Below, in pieces: positions 1 through 9,450 of a DNA stretch of 64,000 nt (its first letter is position 1; every line of letters begins with the position of its first letter). The position numbers and the translations under genes were made by a program. Where the stretch lies: NCBI GenBank assembly GCA_023212725.1, contig JALBYF010000053.1:1-64000 (forward strand). The letters are read 5' to 3'. Below the pieces are notes generated by a model. That model made no database searches, was not told the DNA's origin, and worked only from the letters and a program-made list of their open reading frames with translations. The stretch is from Tranzscheliella williamsii (lineage: Eukaryota > Basidiomycota > Ustilaginomycetes > Ustilaginales > Ustilaginaceae).

Positions 1-488
1 TCCCACCAGTTCCCTCAACGGGGTTGTCGAGCGGGTTTCCTAGTAGGACAAGACTACTAGGAGCACACCCGTTACACCTCGCTCAATCCTTGCTCATTGA
101 GTCGATCGACTGCAACACAGTCAAATCAAGACCACTCAGTCGATATCATTATCATATCGACCAGTGCTTGGGATCAGGCGCACGACCGCTGCAGGTATCA
201 CGAAATGTATGGCTTTACATTTCTGGAAATACCTCCAGGTGTCAGCCAGGCATGGGAACATGCTGGGCTGTGGTGCTGGGCCAATATACTCTAGTATAAC
301 TCACAGGGGTGTGGGAAAAGACAGCATCCAAATATGGTCACCTGGCCATCGGTTCCTCCTTCCACTGGCGGGGTCAGGTACAACTTTCGACCAACAAAAA
401 GTCCTGCTGATGCAAACGCAATTACAGCTGCGGCTGGCCTAATGTTCTCTAAGTTCTGGAACCAAATGGAGCAGGCCTCAAACCACAG
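1..488. other. gene-free left edge
   Basis: No ORF here resembles a protein and no RNA gene is visible. The stretch may belong to the same decayed repeat as the retroelement tail that follows. Confidence 0.4.
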
Positions 489-584
489 GTGAAGCAGCGT
501 CTCCTGGACATCTCTAGAAATACCCTATACATGAGGACCTGTCCAAGAGTAAAGGTCATACAAGGCCACATGACCGGCCCTTTG

Positions 585-1331
585 TCATCGAGCCGCTGGA
601 TCTACATTTTCCGTGGCGATGGGCGACGCTGGCAGGCAAGCCGTCTGGCGAATACACGGTCAAGCATGCGCGCTCGTTCTTGTCGGCGTCTGCATCGGTT
701 GTCTGCCCTGACTGGGACTTTGAAGCGACGCCCGAGGAACGGAAATAGGTTTGGGAATGGTCGCTCCGCCACCCTCTCCTTTCGACAGAGGCGCAGTCCA
801 ACGTCTACCTCTTTTCTGCAACGTCGAGTCTGGCTGGCTCAGAAACCGCGTATTTTACGCCATCTTCCCGACGCTTCGGTTCTGGAAAGGGCCGATCCAG
901 ACCCGCAGCCCTATCAAAGTTTTGCCCGCGCCGAGGAAGAGGACGACATCAACAACCAAGAGGAACCGGCCCCCTCTGTGGATACATACAACCAAACTCA
1001 CGTCTTCGGAGTCACGAACTGTATGCTCTGCGGGCTAGTAAAAGATTCGGCAGCACATGGCTTTATTGAGTGCGAGCATGTCCTTGACGCTGTATGGCGA
1101 CCGATCCAAATGCCTCTTCGCCGACTTATCAAGTCTGAAAAAAGAGTTCACATTCCGCTTGATGTCAAGAGCATTGTCCTGGGATCGCCAGACCTGCGCC
1201 TTCTAGGCTGGCAGCGTGCTCGGTTACTGCTGTGGCGCGACACGGCGATTCATCTTCTCGCTACACGTCGGTTCGAAGCCATCAGTGAAGGCCTCAAAGA
1301 ACGATGTCCATCCAAAGCTTTTGCTGGCTGA
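585..1331 (+). pseudogene. LINE-type retrotransposon 3' remnant (zf-RVT region)
   Basis: This is the decayed C-terminal end of a non-LTR retrotransposon polyprotein. Read across two frames, it first shows the segment that follows the reverse transcriptase in LINEs: a PSGEYTVKHARSFL-like stretch (about 630-680), an in-frame stop near 747, then VWEWSLRHPLLSTEAQSNVYLF. A different frame then carries a zinc-knuckle of the zf-RVT type, Cys-x2-Cys-x8-His-x4-Cys (about 1018-1075), followed by a VW motif. The stop and at least one frameshift mean no intact protein can be made. No reverse transcriptase or endonuclease domain lies upstream, so the copy looks 5'-truncated, as LINE copies often are. The family call rests on motif order; I could not run a similarity search. 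Confidence 0.6.
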
Positions 1332-2592
1332 TTTTGCTTTTCAGCATGCAGGACTTCTCTCCAGCCTCATCATTACCGGCTACGACAAGTGTACTCCGAG
1401 ACAACGCCCTGCATTTGTAGCACGGTGGCTGAACAAAAATTCCCTTCTCCATGTCGAGAACGACAAGGTAGTCTTCTCCCCTGCCTGATGTACCAATAGT
1501 AACACTGCCTGCATCCCTGTTGGATGAAATTTGAAATTGAGCCGTTGAACCAGTACTCGAAGGATACAACACCCGTATCCTGTAACTATCTTCTCAGCTG
1601 AGATCCCCCACAGTATTGCTTGCATCACCCACGTTACCACATGAATAACCATGGTCGGGAGACTTGTTCACAACTATTACCCCTGCCACACAGTTGGATA
1701 CTGGGAAATGATACAGCGACCTACCCTCTTACTAGTCTTGAGTGTGACCGAACATCCCCATCGTCGATCTCTTGCAAAATAATCTCACAAAAGTTTCGGT
1801 TGGTCCACTTTTTCTCATCTTTGTTATGTGATTGTGACTGTAGTTCAGCCGTATCTAGCTGTTTCGTGACTTGGTAAACAGCATCACAAATAGTTTAAAG
1901 ATACACCGACTGTTCACGACCTACTGCCGGCCGAGGGAATTCCCGACGTCGCCACCAGCACCACGCACTTTGGTACATGAACGACAACGGACAGGATTCC
2001 GTACCCGTCCGTCGTCTCATCATGCACAGCGCACTAAAAGACCCACACGCCTGTACGCATATGTATATACCTGTCCTGTTTGTTAGAGGAAACGGACTTC
2101 GACGGCAACCGCGACAACGGGCTTTGCCCGCATGTCGGTATATAGTACGCCAGGGAGTGAAACGTCTAGCGTGAGTGATGGGTGTGAGTCAGTGCGGTTA
2201 GCGAGGTAGGGGTAGGCTGGCCGCATCATTATCATATCGGCCGGGACGGGGTTAGTCGTCACGACAGGCTGCGTTCGCCACGGGGCACGGTGACCTCCAA
2301 CACTTGTTCCGCTAGAAAGCAAGCCGGATTGCGTATGTGCGAGAGTAGCTAGAGTAGCTAGCCGCATCACCCTAACTCACGTTCGCCAGCCAACAGCTCT
2401 TTGAGAAGAGGAAGAAAAAAACGGTCGCTAAAAGAAGGACAAAAACAACAGCCGTAGTGAAGGAAGCAGGCGCATTTCCCCCTTCGCAGTTTCTCCCACC
2501 TCAAAAACTACTCACTGAAAATCCGAGCCAAAAAAATGCCACGAAACTCCACCAACAAAAAGATCGCAAAATCTAACAGGTGGGCGAAAAAA
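1332..2592. other. intergenic, no gene seen
   Basis: Only short, overlapping ORFs without recognisable domains are present. A TGTGATTGTGACTGTAG stretch near 1825 is one of the GTGA-type motifs seen in many spacers of this window. Confidence 0.5.
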
Positions 2593-2702
2593 GCTACCCA
2601 AGGGATTCGAACCCTTGCACGCAGAGCGTATAAGTTAACTCGCCTTGCGGCGATCGAATTCGACATTCGAGACTTACCCCTTAACCACTCGGGCAGAGTA
2701 GC
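2593..2702 (-). tRNA. tRNA-Ser(CGA), with intron
   Basis: Read on the minus strand from 2702, the cloverleaf is complete. The acceptor arm GCTACTC pairs with GGGTAGC (one wobble). The D-arm is CCC-GAGTGGTTAA-GGG. The anticodon stem TAAGT pairs with ACTTA and holds loop CT-CGA-A. The long variable arm is ACGC-TCT-GCGT (class II), and the T-arm is AAGGG-TTCGAAT-CCCTT. A 29-nt intron (2637-2665) sits at the canonical position one base 3' of the anticodon, and it contains TTCGA, which can pair with the anticodon. A run of six T follows the gene and serves as the pol III terminator. The long variable arm and anticodon CGA indicate serine. The base at position 73 appears to be U rather than the usual G of eukaryotic tRNA-Ser. 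Confidence 0.88.
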
Positions 2703-2840
2703 TTGTTGTGATCGAAGGATCGACGTGGGCATACAGATTTGCGTGGGGGCGCACCACGGCGTGCAGCGGCGTAAACATTTGTGTCTCGGGTAGGAGGGTG
2801 ACGCGCAGGCGGTGGGTTCCTTCGCTACAACGAAGTCAAA

Positions 2841-2918
2841 TGGCAACAGAGGTAGGTACACGTGTGTATAGAGTGCCAAAGTGGCAACAGAGGTAGGTGG
2901 GATGGTGTATAGAGGGCC
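2841..2918. repeat. two-copy direct repeat, 41-bp spacing
   Basis: The unit begins TGGCAACAGAGGTAGGT and ends TGTATAGAG-GCC. The copies lie at about 2841-2877 and 2882-2918 with a few substitutions. Confidence 0.8.
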
Positions 2919-3443
2919 GAAGCTGGGAGCGGGGGCGGATGGGGAAGCGTGCCGTGCTTGATATGCGGAGGCATCTCGAGGGCAGCTGTGATGCGGAGGA
3001 CAGATCTAACAGCAAGCGGGGGGGAATACAATTTGCGGTTCGCGCCGGCCATGCGCGTTGACTCCACTGGGCAACGGGGATGCTTTTCCGCACGGATGTA
3101 CAGGTACTGTATACGGGAAAAGGACCTAAAGGCGGGGTAGGATGGCAAGGAGAAGAGGGATGTGTGGGTTGGGGGAACCTCCATCCATTGGGCCTTGCAT
3201 TACGGCCGCGGTCAAACACCACGACACTGACAATGGCGCATTGGACGGCGCGCTAGCACAAGGGATATCGTGCATTCCACAGCCGAAAACGTGCGACAAC
3301 GGGATCGAACGCGCAGTGATGATCTGTGCCAATACGGAGGCGACAACACGGATGTCGGGCACGGCGCTTTGGCAGTTTCGATCGGGGATGAGCACTTGCC
3401 CTCTCTACATCTCGGTCGCCGTGGCCGTGAAGGGGACGGGCAA

Positions 3444-3588
3444 GGCAAAGAAGGAGAGGAGAGGAGCAAGCCAAAAAAGGAGAGGAGAGGAGCAGGCAGA
3501 GAAGGAGAGGAGACAAGGGGGAGGGAGGCAGAGGAGGAGGGAGAGGGACAGAGGGGCAGAAGAGGAGGGAGAGAAGGGAGGCAAAGGG
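3444..3588. repeat. homopurine (GA-rich) tract
   Basis: About 145 bases are almost purely A and G on the plus strand, broken only by scattered C. The motif GGAGAGGAGAGGAGCA occurs twice (about 3453 and 3479). Such tracts can form triplex DNA; here it also creates long spurious ORFs. Confidence 0.85.
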
Positions 3589-4214
3589 TTCCGGATCGAC
3601 GGGGCATCTGCACCTTGACGATCCTGTGGATTTGGCTTGCCGATGCGGCATTCCGCCTGCGCCGCACGCTAGCAGAGCCACCTCGACAGTAGCTCGCGCC
3701 CTTACTTTCTCATGCGCAGTGTAGCTGCATGCGGGCTGGGCTGAAACGGCCGCCAAGGTAGCGTCGCAAACGATTCCGCTGCGCTTCGTTTCGTCGCTCT
3801 CTCTCTCCCTTGCGTGCCCTTGGCTTCACCGCGCTCGTTTGCCCAAGATCCAGTCTGGGTCTGTGTCAGGGCAAGCGCCAGGCCCAGGGCCAGGCCAGAG
3901 CCAGGCTCGCTGACATGAGACGTCTGGTGCGCCTTGTTGAAACGCTAGGCTCTGCTAGCATGCCTAGCGCCACCACGACGGCGAGCCCGTCGTTCCCATT
4001 TCCTGGGATTCGTGCTCCCCATCCTCGTCAAGTCGGTCGCTGCTTTTGCTTTTTCCCATCAGTGCCGCCACTTGACGCTGTATCACCGTCTCCATCGACG
4101 ACGGCGACGCGGATAGGCCTTCCGTTCTTGCCACTTCCTTATCGCATGCCTATTCGGGTTAACGCAGTCGCAGCTCGCTACATTGGCGATCCTACATCCA
4201 CAGGCCGCAGAGCT

Positions 4215-4345
4215 GGCGCAACGACCACCTTGCGCAGTCGATCAACGACCACCTTGCGCAGTCGATCAACGACCCTCCTTGCGCAGTCGATCAACGACCC
4301 TCCTTGCGCAGTCGATCAACGACCCTCCTGGCGCAGTCGATCCCA
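4215..4345. repeat. 24-25 bp tandem repeat, about 5 copies
   Basis: The unit is GCGCAGTCGATCAACGACC followed by ACCTT or CTCCTT. The copies are nearly identical and the last one diverges after GCGCAGTCGAT. The array ends about 250 bp before the ATG of the downstream gene. Confidence 0.9.
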
Positions 4346-4590
4346 CTCCCTAGGCGCGCACAGCACAACCGCTTCCGACCTCCTTCTCTCCTGGTGCACA
4401 GGGTGGTCTGCTAACGATCCCCGAGACGACCGCGCGTAGCAAGCTCGTGTTTTTCCTTTGGGCGCTCTCCGCACACCAGCCTCGCCGAGAGCCGGCGGCC
4501 TGGGGCCTTTGCGACCGGTTTTGGGATCCCTTACGTCATTAGCGTCAAGAGGTGCCGGCGCTAGACCCTAGCCCGCCTTGCAGCAGTACG

Positions 4591-7500
4591 ATGCTCGAGC
4601 CGGAACACGCCTTTAGCGGCGGGCGAGAGCCCATGTCTCCGCGATTTGCCACCAAGAATCGGAGCGTCGCCTCCTTTGTCTCTAGCAGCAACGGTCACGA
4701 TCCCGAAGGCTCTCGAGGCGCCAGCACCCGACACAGCCAGAGCAGCTCTTCCCGCGATCATCACGGCTCTTCGCGCGAACATCACGGCTCTTTGTGGGCG
4801 GCTGAATCCCGCAGTGCCCCTGATTCTTCGCAAGCCACGACGACCGACGACTCGAGCGACACGGAGCATCAAAGGCGGCGCTTCACAAGACTGCCAAAAG
4901 AGATGGCCACCAGGGCCAAACCACGGGCAGAAGCAAGGCGAAAAGAGGAGCCAAAGCAACCCCGCGGTGGCGCGGACACCCTGCAAGCTCTAGGCCGGCG
5001 TCTCTTTCGCCGCTCCAGCAGCAACCTCCGCGCGCTCTCGTTCCTCTCGTCCCGCTCGCACTCGGCCTCGTCCGAGAGCACCGGCGCGCAGTCTCCCCCC
5101 CTGACCCCCACCACGCCTCCGCCCATACAACCGGTACATCTGCCAAACGGACGCAAAGACTTTTTCGCTACCTTTCCCAGCCTTACCGCTGGCGGTCTCG
5201 GCACAGGTCCGCCCCTCGTCGTCGCGCCGGCTGCGAAAGCCAGTGAAGAGGTGAGCCCCAAGACGTTGCAGGACGAATTCGAGCGGGCGGCATCCACGGA
5301 CGAGGAAACGCGGAAAGGCGGCCTGAACGCAAGCGCAAGCGATTCACAGTATGGCAGTGGCCCTGCTTCTCGATTTAGCCTGCCTCGAGCGGCCGCCCTC
5401 GCGCCTCCCTCCAGCAGAAACGACGGACGCCGGGACATTGCCACCGTCATGGAGGAGGAGGCCGACTCTGACTTCTTACGCGCCGTCCTCGGTTGGGGCG
5501 ACGGCGACAGCGAGACGGCGGCGACGTCCGCCTCTTCCTTCCGAGGCGGCCGAGCGGCGCCCTTGCCGGCTCGCTCCAGCTCCTTGGCCTCGATCGGCGG
5601 CATGAGCCCGCAGCTCGACTCCTACGCCGGCACGCTGGCCCCGCCACGACGCATGACAGACGGTCGTGTGATCCTGACGCAAGAGGCAGCCCGAACCTAC
5701 GGGACACACAAAGCGGCTCCCTCCTACACTGTTGTGCATCAGCAAAAGTATCGCACCGGCCTCTTCCGCCGCAACACAGATTCGGATGAGGACGACGACT
5801 ATGGCAGCGACAATGCAGCGCAAGAAGCCTCACAAGCGCCAAGCGCATCTCTGTCGACGGCAGGCAGCAGCCAGCCCACACGATCACAGCCATCCACGAG
5901 CAGCGGCGCCTTTTCCTCTTCCTTGAAAAGCAGCGGCGCCCTTTCCTCTTCCCTGGCCAAGCACCGCTCGCGGTCTTCGCCCGAGGGGAGCTTAGAGCGC
6001 CGTACGGGCAGCTGGCCGGCTTCCAAATCGGCAGGGCTGGATACGCCTTCCAAGAAAGCCCTTTACGCTTGCACTCTGCTCAAGGTGCACGTCCACCTCG
6101 CATCCACCCTGGCCGGGGACGCCGAGGCACGGACGCAGGTGCCGGTCATTGCAGCGGGAGAGGTGCTGTACAATACAGAGGAACTGCGCTTCCCGCGGTC
6201 GATCCATCCGGCGGGCCAGCTGCGCCGACACGCCAGCACATGCAGCTTTGCCCGCGACCTCCGCGTGGCGCTAGCCCGCACCGAGGTCCTGCGTCGTCTG
6301 CGAAGAGACCCGCTGCGGATCGAGCAAGAGGTGGAGATCTCGTGGTTCCAGCGCAGATATGGAACCGGCAGTATCCCCACAGACCAGATCACGCGGGCCC
6401 TTCGGCAACGACAGATGGTGAGCCCAGAGGCGCTGGCGACACCCCACATCTCTGCTCCCCTCCACTCTGCCGCGGCCACCGGCGAGGGTCAATCTGCACC
6501 GCGTCGTCTCGGCGGAAAGACCCCTGTCGAGGCAGGTCAGCAGGTCCGCAGCCAGAACGAAAAGAACAGCATCTGGGTCTGGTCGCAGAGGCCGAGCTTC
6601 CAGCAGCGGACGGCTGTCTTTTTGCCCGCGCAGGGAGTGGCTCCCGGCGGAATCTTGGTACCTGGCTCCGGTCACTTGTTTGATGATGGAGAAGGAATGG
6701 TGCGGCAGGAACCAAGCAGCTCCAAGGCCCAGTCGATCTCGCATTCTCCCCGGATCCGTGTCTTGGCCGGGCTGCCATCCGAGGCGGAAGAGAAGAGGTC
6801 TCGGTATCCGCCCACGACCAAGTTCCGCCCGCGGGACAGGCAGTCCAAGCGTGCTTCGCGTCTCACCTCGGCCTCCGAGTCGCGAATCTGGGAAGGCCCG
6901 GAGCGAAGCGCTACTTCGAACCGCCCCTGTGCCTCGTCTCGAGGCCGAAGCCATCGCCTCGCGCCGTGGATGGCACCTCACGACCCGCGCATGCTCTCGC
7001 CCGGTTCGGCGAGCGACACCCTGTCTAGGCGTTCAGCGTCGGAAGCCGCTGCGTCGACCTATCCACCTTCGCCCGCGTCCATCCCGCTATCCCTTGCTGA
7101 ACAGGAGAAAGAGGACGAGCAAGAGGCTAGCAGCGACGAGGAGGTACCTTTGGCCCAGTTGCAGACCTTCCGGGCACAAAAGAGCGCGGAGCGGGAGCGG
7201 ATCCAAAAGTTGGAAGACGAGCTGGCGGCGATGCGACAAAAGGAGCAGGAGCGCGACCGACAAGAGCAAGATCGCAAAAGCAGAGAGCAAGAGGCGCGCC
7301 GAGTCGAGGCGGAACGTGCCTTTGACGAGCGCAGGGCCATGCTAGAAGCGCGCAAGCTGGAGAAGAATCGCCGGATCCTGCAAGAGGCTCGCGAGCGGAG
7401 GGGCTTTACGAGGCAGTCGGTCTTGCTCGCCGAGCCCAACTACGGCGCCGGGAATCCATTGCTGTCCCGACCCGTGAGCCGGCTGAGCAGCTCGCCGCAC

Positions 7501-8205
7501 CTGGCCGAGCTGGCCGGTTCCGGTCGCCAAGCGATGCATCTGAGCGCCAGTCTGGCGCAGCTGCAAGCCTTGCATCCGGCCCCACCGCCGACGAGCGGCA
7601 TGTATACGTTGGCCGAGGGCCAGCGCTCGCGCCACTCGCTGCTCACTCCTCCTGAATCCGCCGTCGGCTCGCCACAAAGCGCGCCCACCGGCACGCTGCT
7701 GCCTGCCGACCCCCCGCGCTCGCATTCGACAGCAACACTGGCACCGGCACTGGCATGGACCCACCGAGCTAGTGGCAACCTGCGACCCACCTCGCCACCC
7801 ATCTCGCAGCGGAGGGCGTCGCTGTTGCCGCCTCCCGAGCCGCCGCTCTCGCTACATCATGCGGCCTCGATGCAGAATCTGGCGCCGCCCGCCCACGTCG
7901 TGCTGCCGGCAAGCCCCACCATGGGCCATCTGCACGACAGGAAGCACGCAATGAGCTCCAACAACCTGCACGCACAAGCGCAAGCGCACACTTTCTACCA
8001 GGCGCACGCCCAAGCGCAGCACGAGGCGCAGGCTCACGCCCATGCTTTGCGCATGTCTGCGCAACACGCCCCTTCGAAGTCACCACCCATCCCACCGCAG
8101 AGCATCAGGGTGAGCGCACGGATGCGATCTCCGATGCAGCCGCTTGTCTCTCTCTACGGCGAAATCGTGCCCGGAAGCGCAATGCAGCACCAGCACCAGG
8201 GATAG
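4591..8205 (+). CDS. large Ser-rich orphan protein with coiled coil
   Basis: I do not recognise this 1204-residue protein. The ORF is open 5' of the chosen ATG at 4591, but the codon at its edge is GTG. Most of the chain is low complexity: Ser/Arg-rich at 1-240, with a tandem 10-residue duplication of the type SSGA[FL]SSSL near 435-455. A compact, non-repetitive island at about residues 488-600 (ALYACTLLKVHVHLAS, then a VPVIAAGEVLYNTEELRFP stretch) looks like a folded or short conserved segment. A charged coiled coil (Glu/Arg/Gln-rich) runs from about 832 to 940. The C-terminus is rich in Ala, Gln and His with AQAH repeats. There are no membrane segments or catalytic motifs. The overall layout suggests a scaffold, polarity or signalling adaptor, but that is inference. 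It is one long exon with a stop at 8203-8205. Confidence 0.8.
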   Translation: MLEPEHAFSGGREPMSPRFATKNRSVASFVSSSNGHDPEGSRGASTRHSQSSSSRDHHGSSREHHGSLWAAESRSAPDSSQATTTDDSSDTEHQRRRFTRLPKEMATRAKPRAEARRKEEPKQPRGGADTLQALGRRLFRRSSSNLRALSFLSSRSHSASSESTGAQSPPLTPTTPPPIQPVHLPNGRKDFFATFPSLTAGGLGTGPPLVVAPAAKASEEVSPKTLQDEFERAASTDEETRKGGLNASASDSQYGSGPASRFSLPRAAALAPPSSRNDGRRDIATVMEEEADSDFLRAVLGWGDGDSETAATSASSFRGGRAAPLPARSSSLASIGGMSPQLDSYAGTLAPPRRMTDGRVILTQEAARTYGTHKAAPSYTVVHQQKYRTGLFRRNTDSDEDDDYGSDNAAQEASQAPSASLSTAGSSQPTRSQPSTSSGAFSSSLKSSGALSSSLAKHRSRSSPEGSLERRTGSWPASKSAGLDTPSKKALYACTLLKVHVHLASTLAGDAEARTQVPVIAAGEVLYNTEELRFPRSIHPAGQLRRHASTCSFARDLRVALARTEVLRRLRRDPLRIEQEVEISWFQRRYGTGSIPTDQITRALRQRQMVSPEALATPHISAPLHSAAATGEGQSAPRRLGGKTPVEAGQQVRSQNEKNSIWVWSQRPSFQQRTAVFLPAQGVAPGGILVPGSGHLFDDGEGMVRQEPSSSKAQSISHSPRIRVLAGLPSEAEEKRSRYPPTTKFRPRDRQSKRASRLTSASESRIWEGPERSATSNRPCASSRGRSHRLAPWMAPHDPRMLSPGSASDTLSRRSASEAAASTYPPSPASIPLSLAEQEKEDEQEASSDEEVPLAQLQTFRAQKSAERERIQKLEDELAAMRQKEQERDRQEQDRKSREQEARRVEAERAFDERRAMLEARKLEKNRRILQEARERRGFTRQSVLLAEPNYGAGNPLLSRPVSRLSSSPHLAELAGSGRQAMHLSASLAQLQALHPAPPPTSGMYTLAEGQRSRHSLLTPPESAVGSPQSAPTGTLLPADPPRSHSTATLAPALAWTHRASGNLRPTSPPISQRRASLLPPPEPPLSLHHAASMQNLAPPAHVVLPASPTMGHLHDRKHAMSSNNLHAQAQAHTFYQAHAQAQHEAQAHAHALRMSAQHAPSKSPPIPPQSIRVSARMRSPMQPLVSLYGEIVPGSAMQHQHQG

Positions 8206-8688
8206 TCCTGCCCCCGCCTCTCCCTTTCCTTCCGATACCACGCCGTGTTCATACCTAGCTTCCCGGTTTCTCGTTCTCGTATAATATGACATCAGTAGGA
8301 AAAGGCCTCCTAGCGATGGGAGCCGGGTGAAAAGAACCCAATCTAACAGTGACGGGTGCCCTGCCAAGCTCAGAGTTGCGTCACAGGTGGAGGCTCAGTC
8401 ACTTGGGCGTTGCGTTCGGCGGGGAGCGGCTCGACTCGACACTGACGCCTATAGACGCTGCACTCCGTAATGAACATGCTGGTCAAGACCCAACGAGGAG
8501 GGATACGGTAGAGAATCCGAACGACGTCCCGGTCGGCCTTTGTCCCGCGCCGGGTAGGGATGGGGTGCTAGGAGCGGCGGAACGCTCGGCATCGCGTCAC
8601 AAATTCTCCGATGTCGGATCTTGCCAGAGCCGTGATAGAGGCGTGATAGAACGGATGGAGAGCGGGCGGCGGTACGGTTCAGCGCGGA
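8206..8688. other. intergenic, convergent 3' regions
   Basis: This is 3' flank shared by the orphan gene on the plus strand and the small mitochondrial gene on the minus strand. I see no gene in it. Confidence 0.5.
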
Positions 8689-9051
8689 CTAGATGTATCG
8701 GAACATGTTTCTCTTGGTTTCGGGACCAAGCCCTTCCTCGTACTTTCCATTGACGATAGGCACCCCGGCGGAGCCGCCTTCGCGCTCCAGCAACTTGTCG
8801 AGCAGCTCCTGGTCTCGCTTCAGCAGGCTTCCCGGAGGTTTCTTCTGCGAGGGAGGCTTCTGTTGGGAGCTGGGCGCTGGTGCCTTGGCCGGGTGGGTGG
8901 CGGTGCTGGCAAGGGGCGAGGCGTCGGGCCTGGAGGTCTGGTCAGACTTGTGGCGCAGACCAACGCGTAAAGCCGAAGCAAGCCCCGGAGCCCGAGAATT
9001 CTGCTGTCTCGCCGACCCCAAAGAAGCAGTTAGACAACGAGAGCAAGACAT
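8689..9051 (-). CDS. small predicted mitochondrial protein
   Basis: The 120-residue protein starts at an ATG at 9051-9049. Residues 1-35 are rich in Arg, Ser, Ala and Leu with no acidic residue, which is typical of a mitochondrial targeting presequence. A Pro/Lys/Ser-rich linker follows at about 45-75. The C-terminus (LLKRDQELLDKLLEREGG, then YEEGLGPETKRNMFRYI) is ordered in composition and looks like the conserved part. I do not recognise the family. It differs from the SDHAF4 family, which ends in a PTRYGDWE motif. The next gene on the same strand encodes a mitochondrial ribosomal protein, but about 400 bp separates them. Confidence 0.65.
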   Translation of the reverse strand: MSCSRCLTASLGSARQQNSRAPGLASALRVGLRHKSDQTSRPDASPLASTATHPAKAPAPSSQQKPPSQKKPPGSLLKRDQELLDKLLEREGGSAGVPIVNGKYEEGLGPETKRNMFRYI

Positions 9052-9446
9052 GGTGCAGTGATGATGAAAGGGTGGCGAAACCAGCCTGCAGCGAAGCCAA
9101 AGCTATAACCGCTGGCCGACCTCCACCTACGTCCAGCCCGATCATCCAAATCTGACATGGGCCAAAATCCGGAGATCGGGCGACGAGCTTGCAAAGGTAG
9201 AGATCCGCGGCTGGCAAGGCAACATCGGACGCGCAAATCACATAGATGCGTCGATGCGACAAAAAAGGCCAATGTAGATCGATAGAGGTACAAGTACAAG
9301 TGATACAAGAAAGGGTGTGGCGGAGTGGGGCGTAGCGCAGAGGCGCCTACGATCCAACATGTACAGAGCTATGAACGAGCCGCTGCTCGGAGCTATGGAC
9401 AGGCCGCTGCATGGAGCTACGGACAGGTGGCTGCTCGGAGCTATCG
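9052..9446. other. intergenic with tandem repeat
   Basis: This is the promoter side of the small mitochondrial gene and the 3' side of uL13m. Apart from the 24-bp repeat next to the uL13m stop codon I see no feature. Confidence 0.5.
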
Positions 9447-9450
9447 CTAT
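9367..9450. repeat. 24-bp tandem repeat, 3.5 copies
   Basis: The unit is of the type AGCTATGGACAGGCCGCTGC plus four bases. Copies lie at 9367-9390, 9391-9414 and 9415-9438, with a partial copy at 9439-9450. The partial copy reaches the stop codon of the uL13m gene (9447-9449). Confidence 0.85.

Larger units (their letters stand above)
2703..4590. other. intergenic with repeats, upstream of orphan gene
   Basis: This 1.9-kb stretch holds a 41-bp-spaced direct repeat, a long homopurine tract and 25-bp tandem repeats (listed separately). The Pro/Ser- or Arg/Glu-rich ORFs at 3142-3756 on both strands are products of the purine tract. An ORF at 3810-4439 has no recognisable domain and probably lies in the upstream region or 5' UTR of the next gene. 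Confidence 0.5.

Noticed and set aside
3142..3756. Several overlapping ORFs of 119-167 residues on both strands
   Set aside because: They are made by the homopurine tract and consist of Arg/Glu/Gly or Pro/Ser/Leu runs.
4215..4345. CRISPR-like array
   Set aside because: The copies are directly adjacent without unique spacers and the organism is a eukaryote.
3810..4439. 209-codon ORF upstream of the orphan at 4591
   Set aside because: The composition is random-like and it spans the 25-bp tandem array; more likely an upstream region or 5' UTR.
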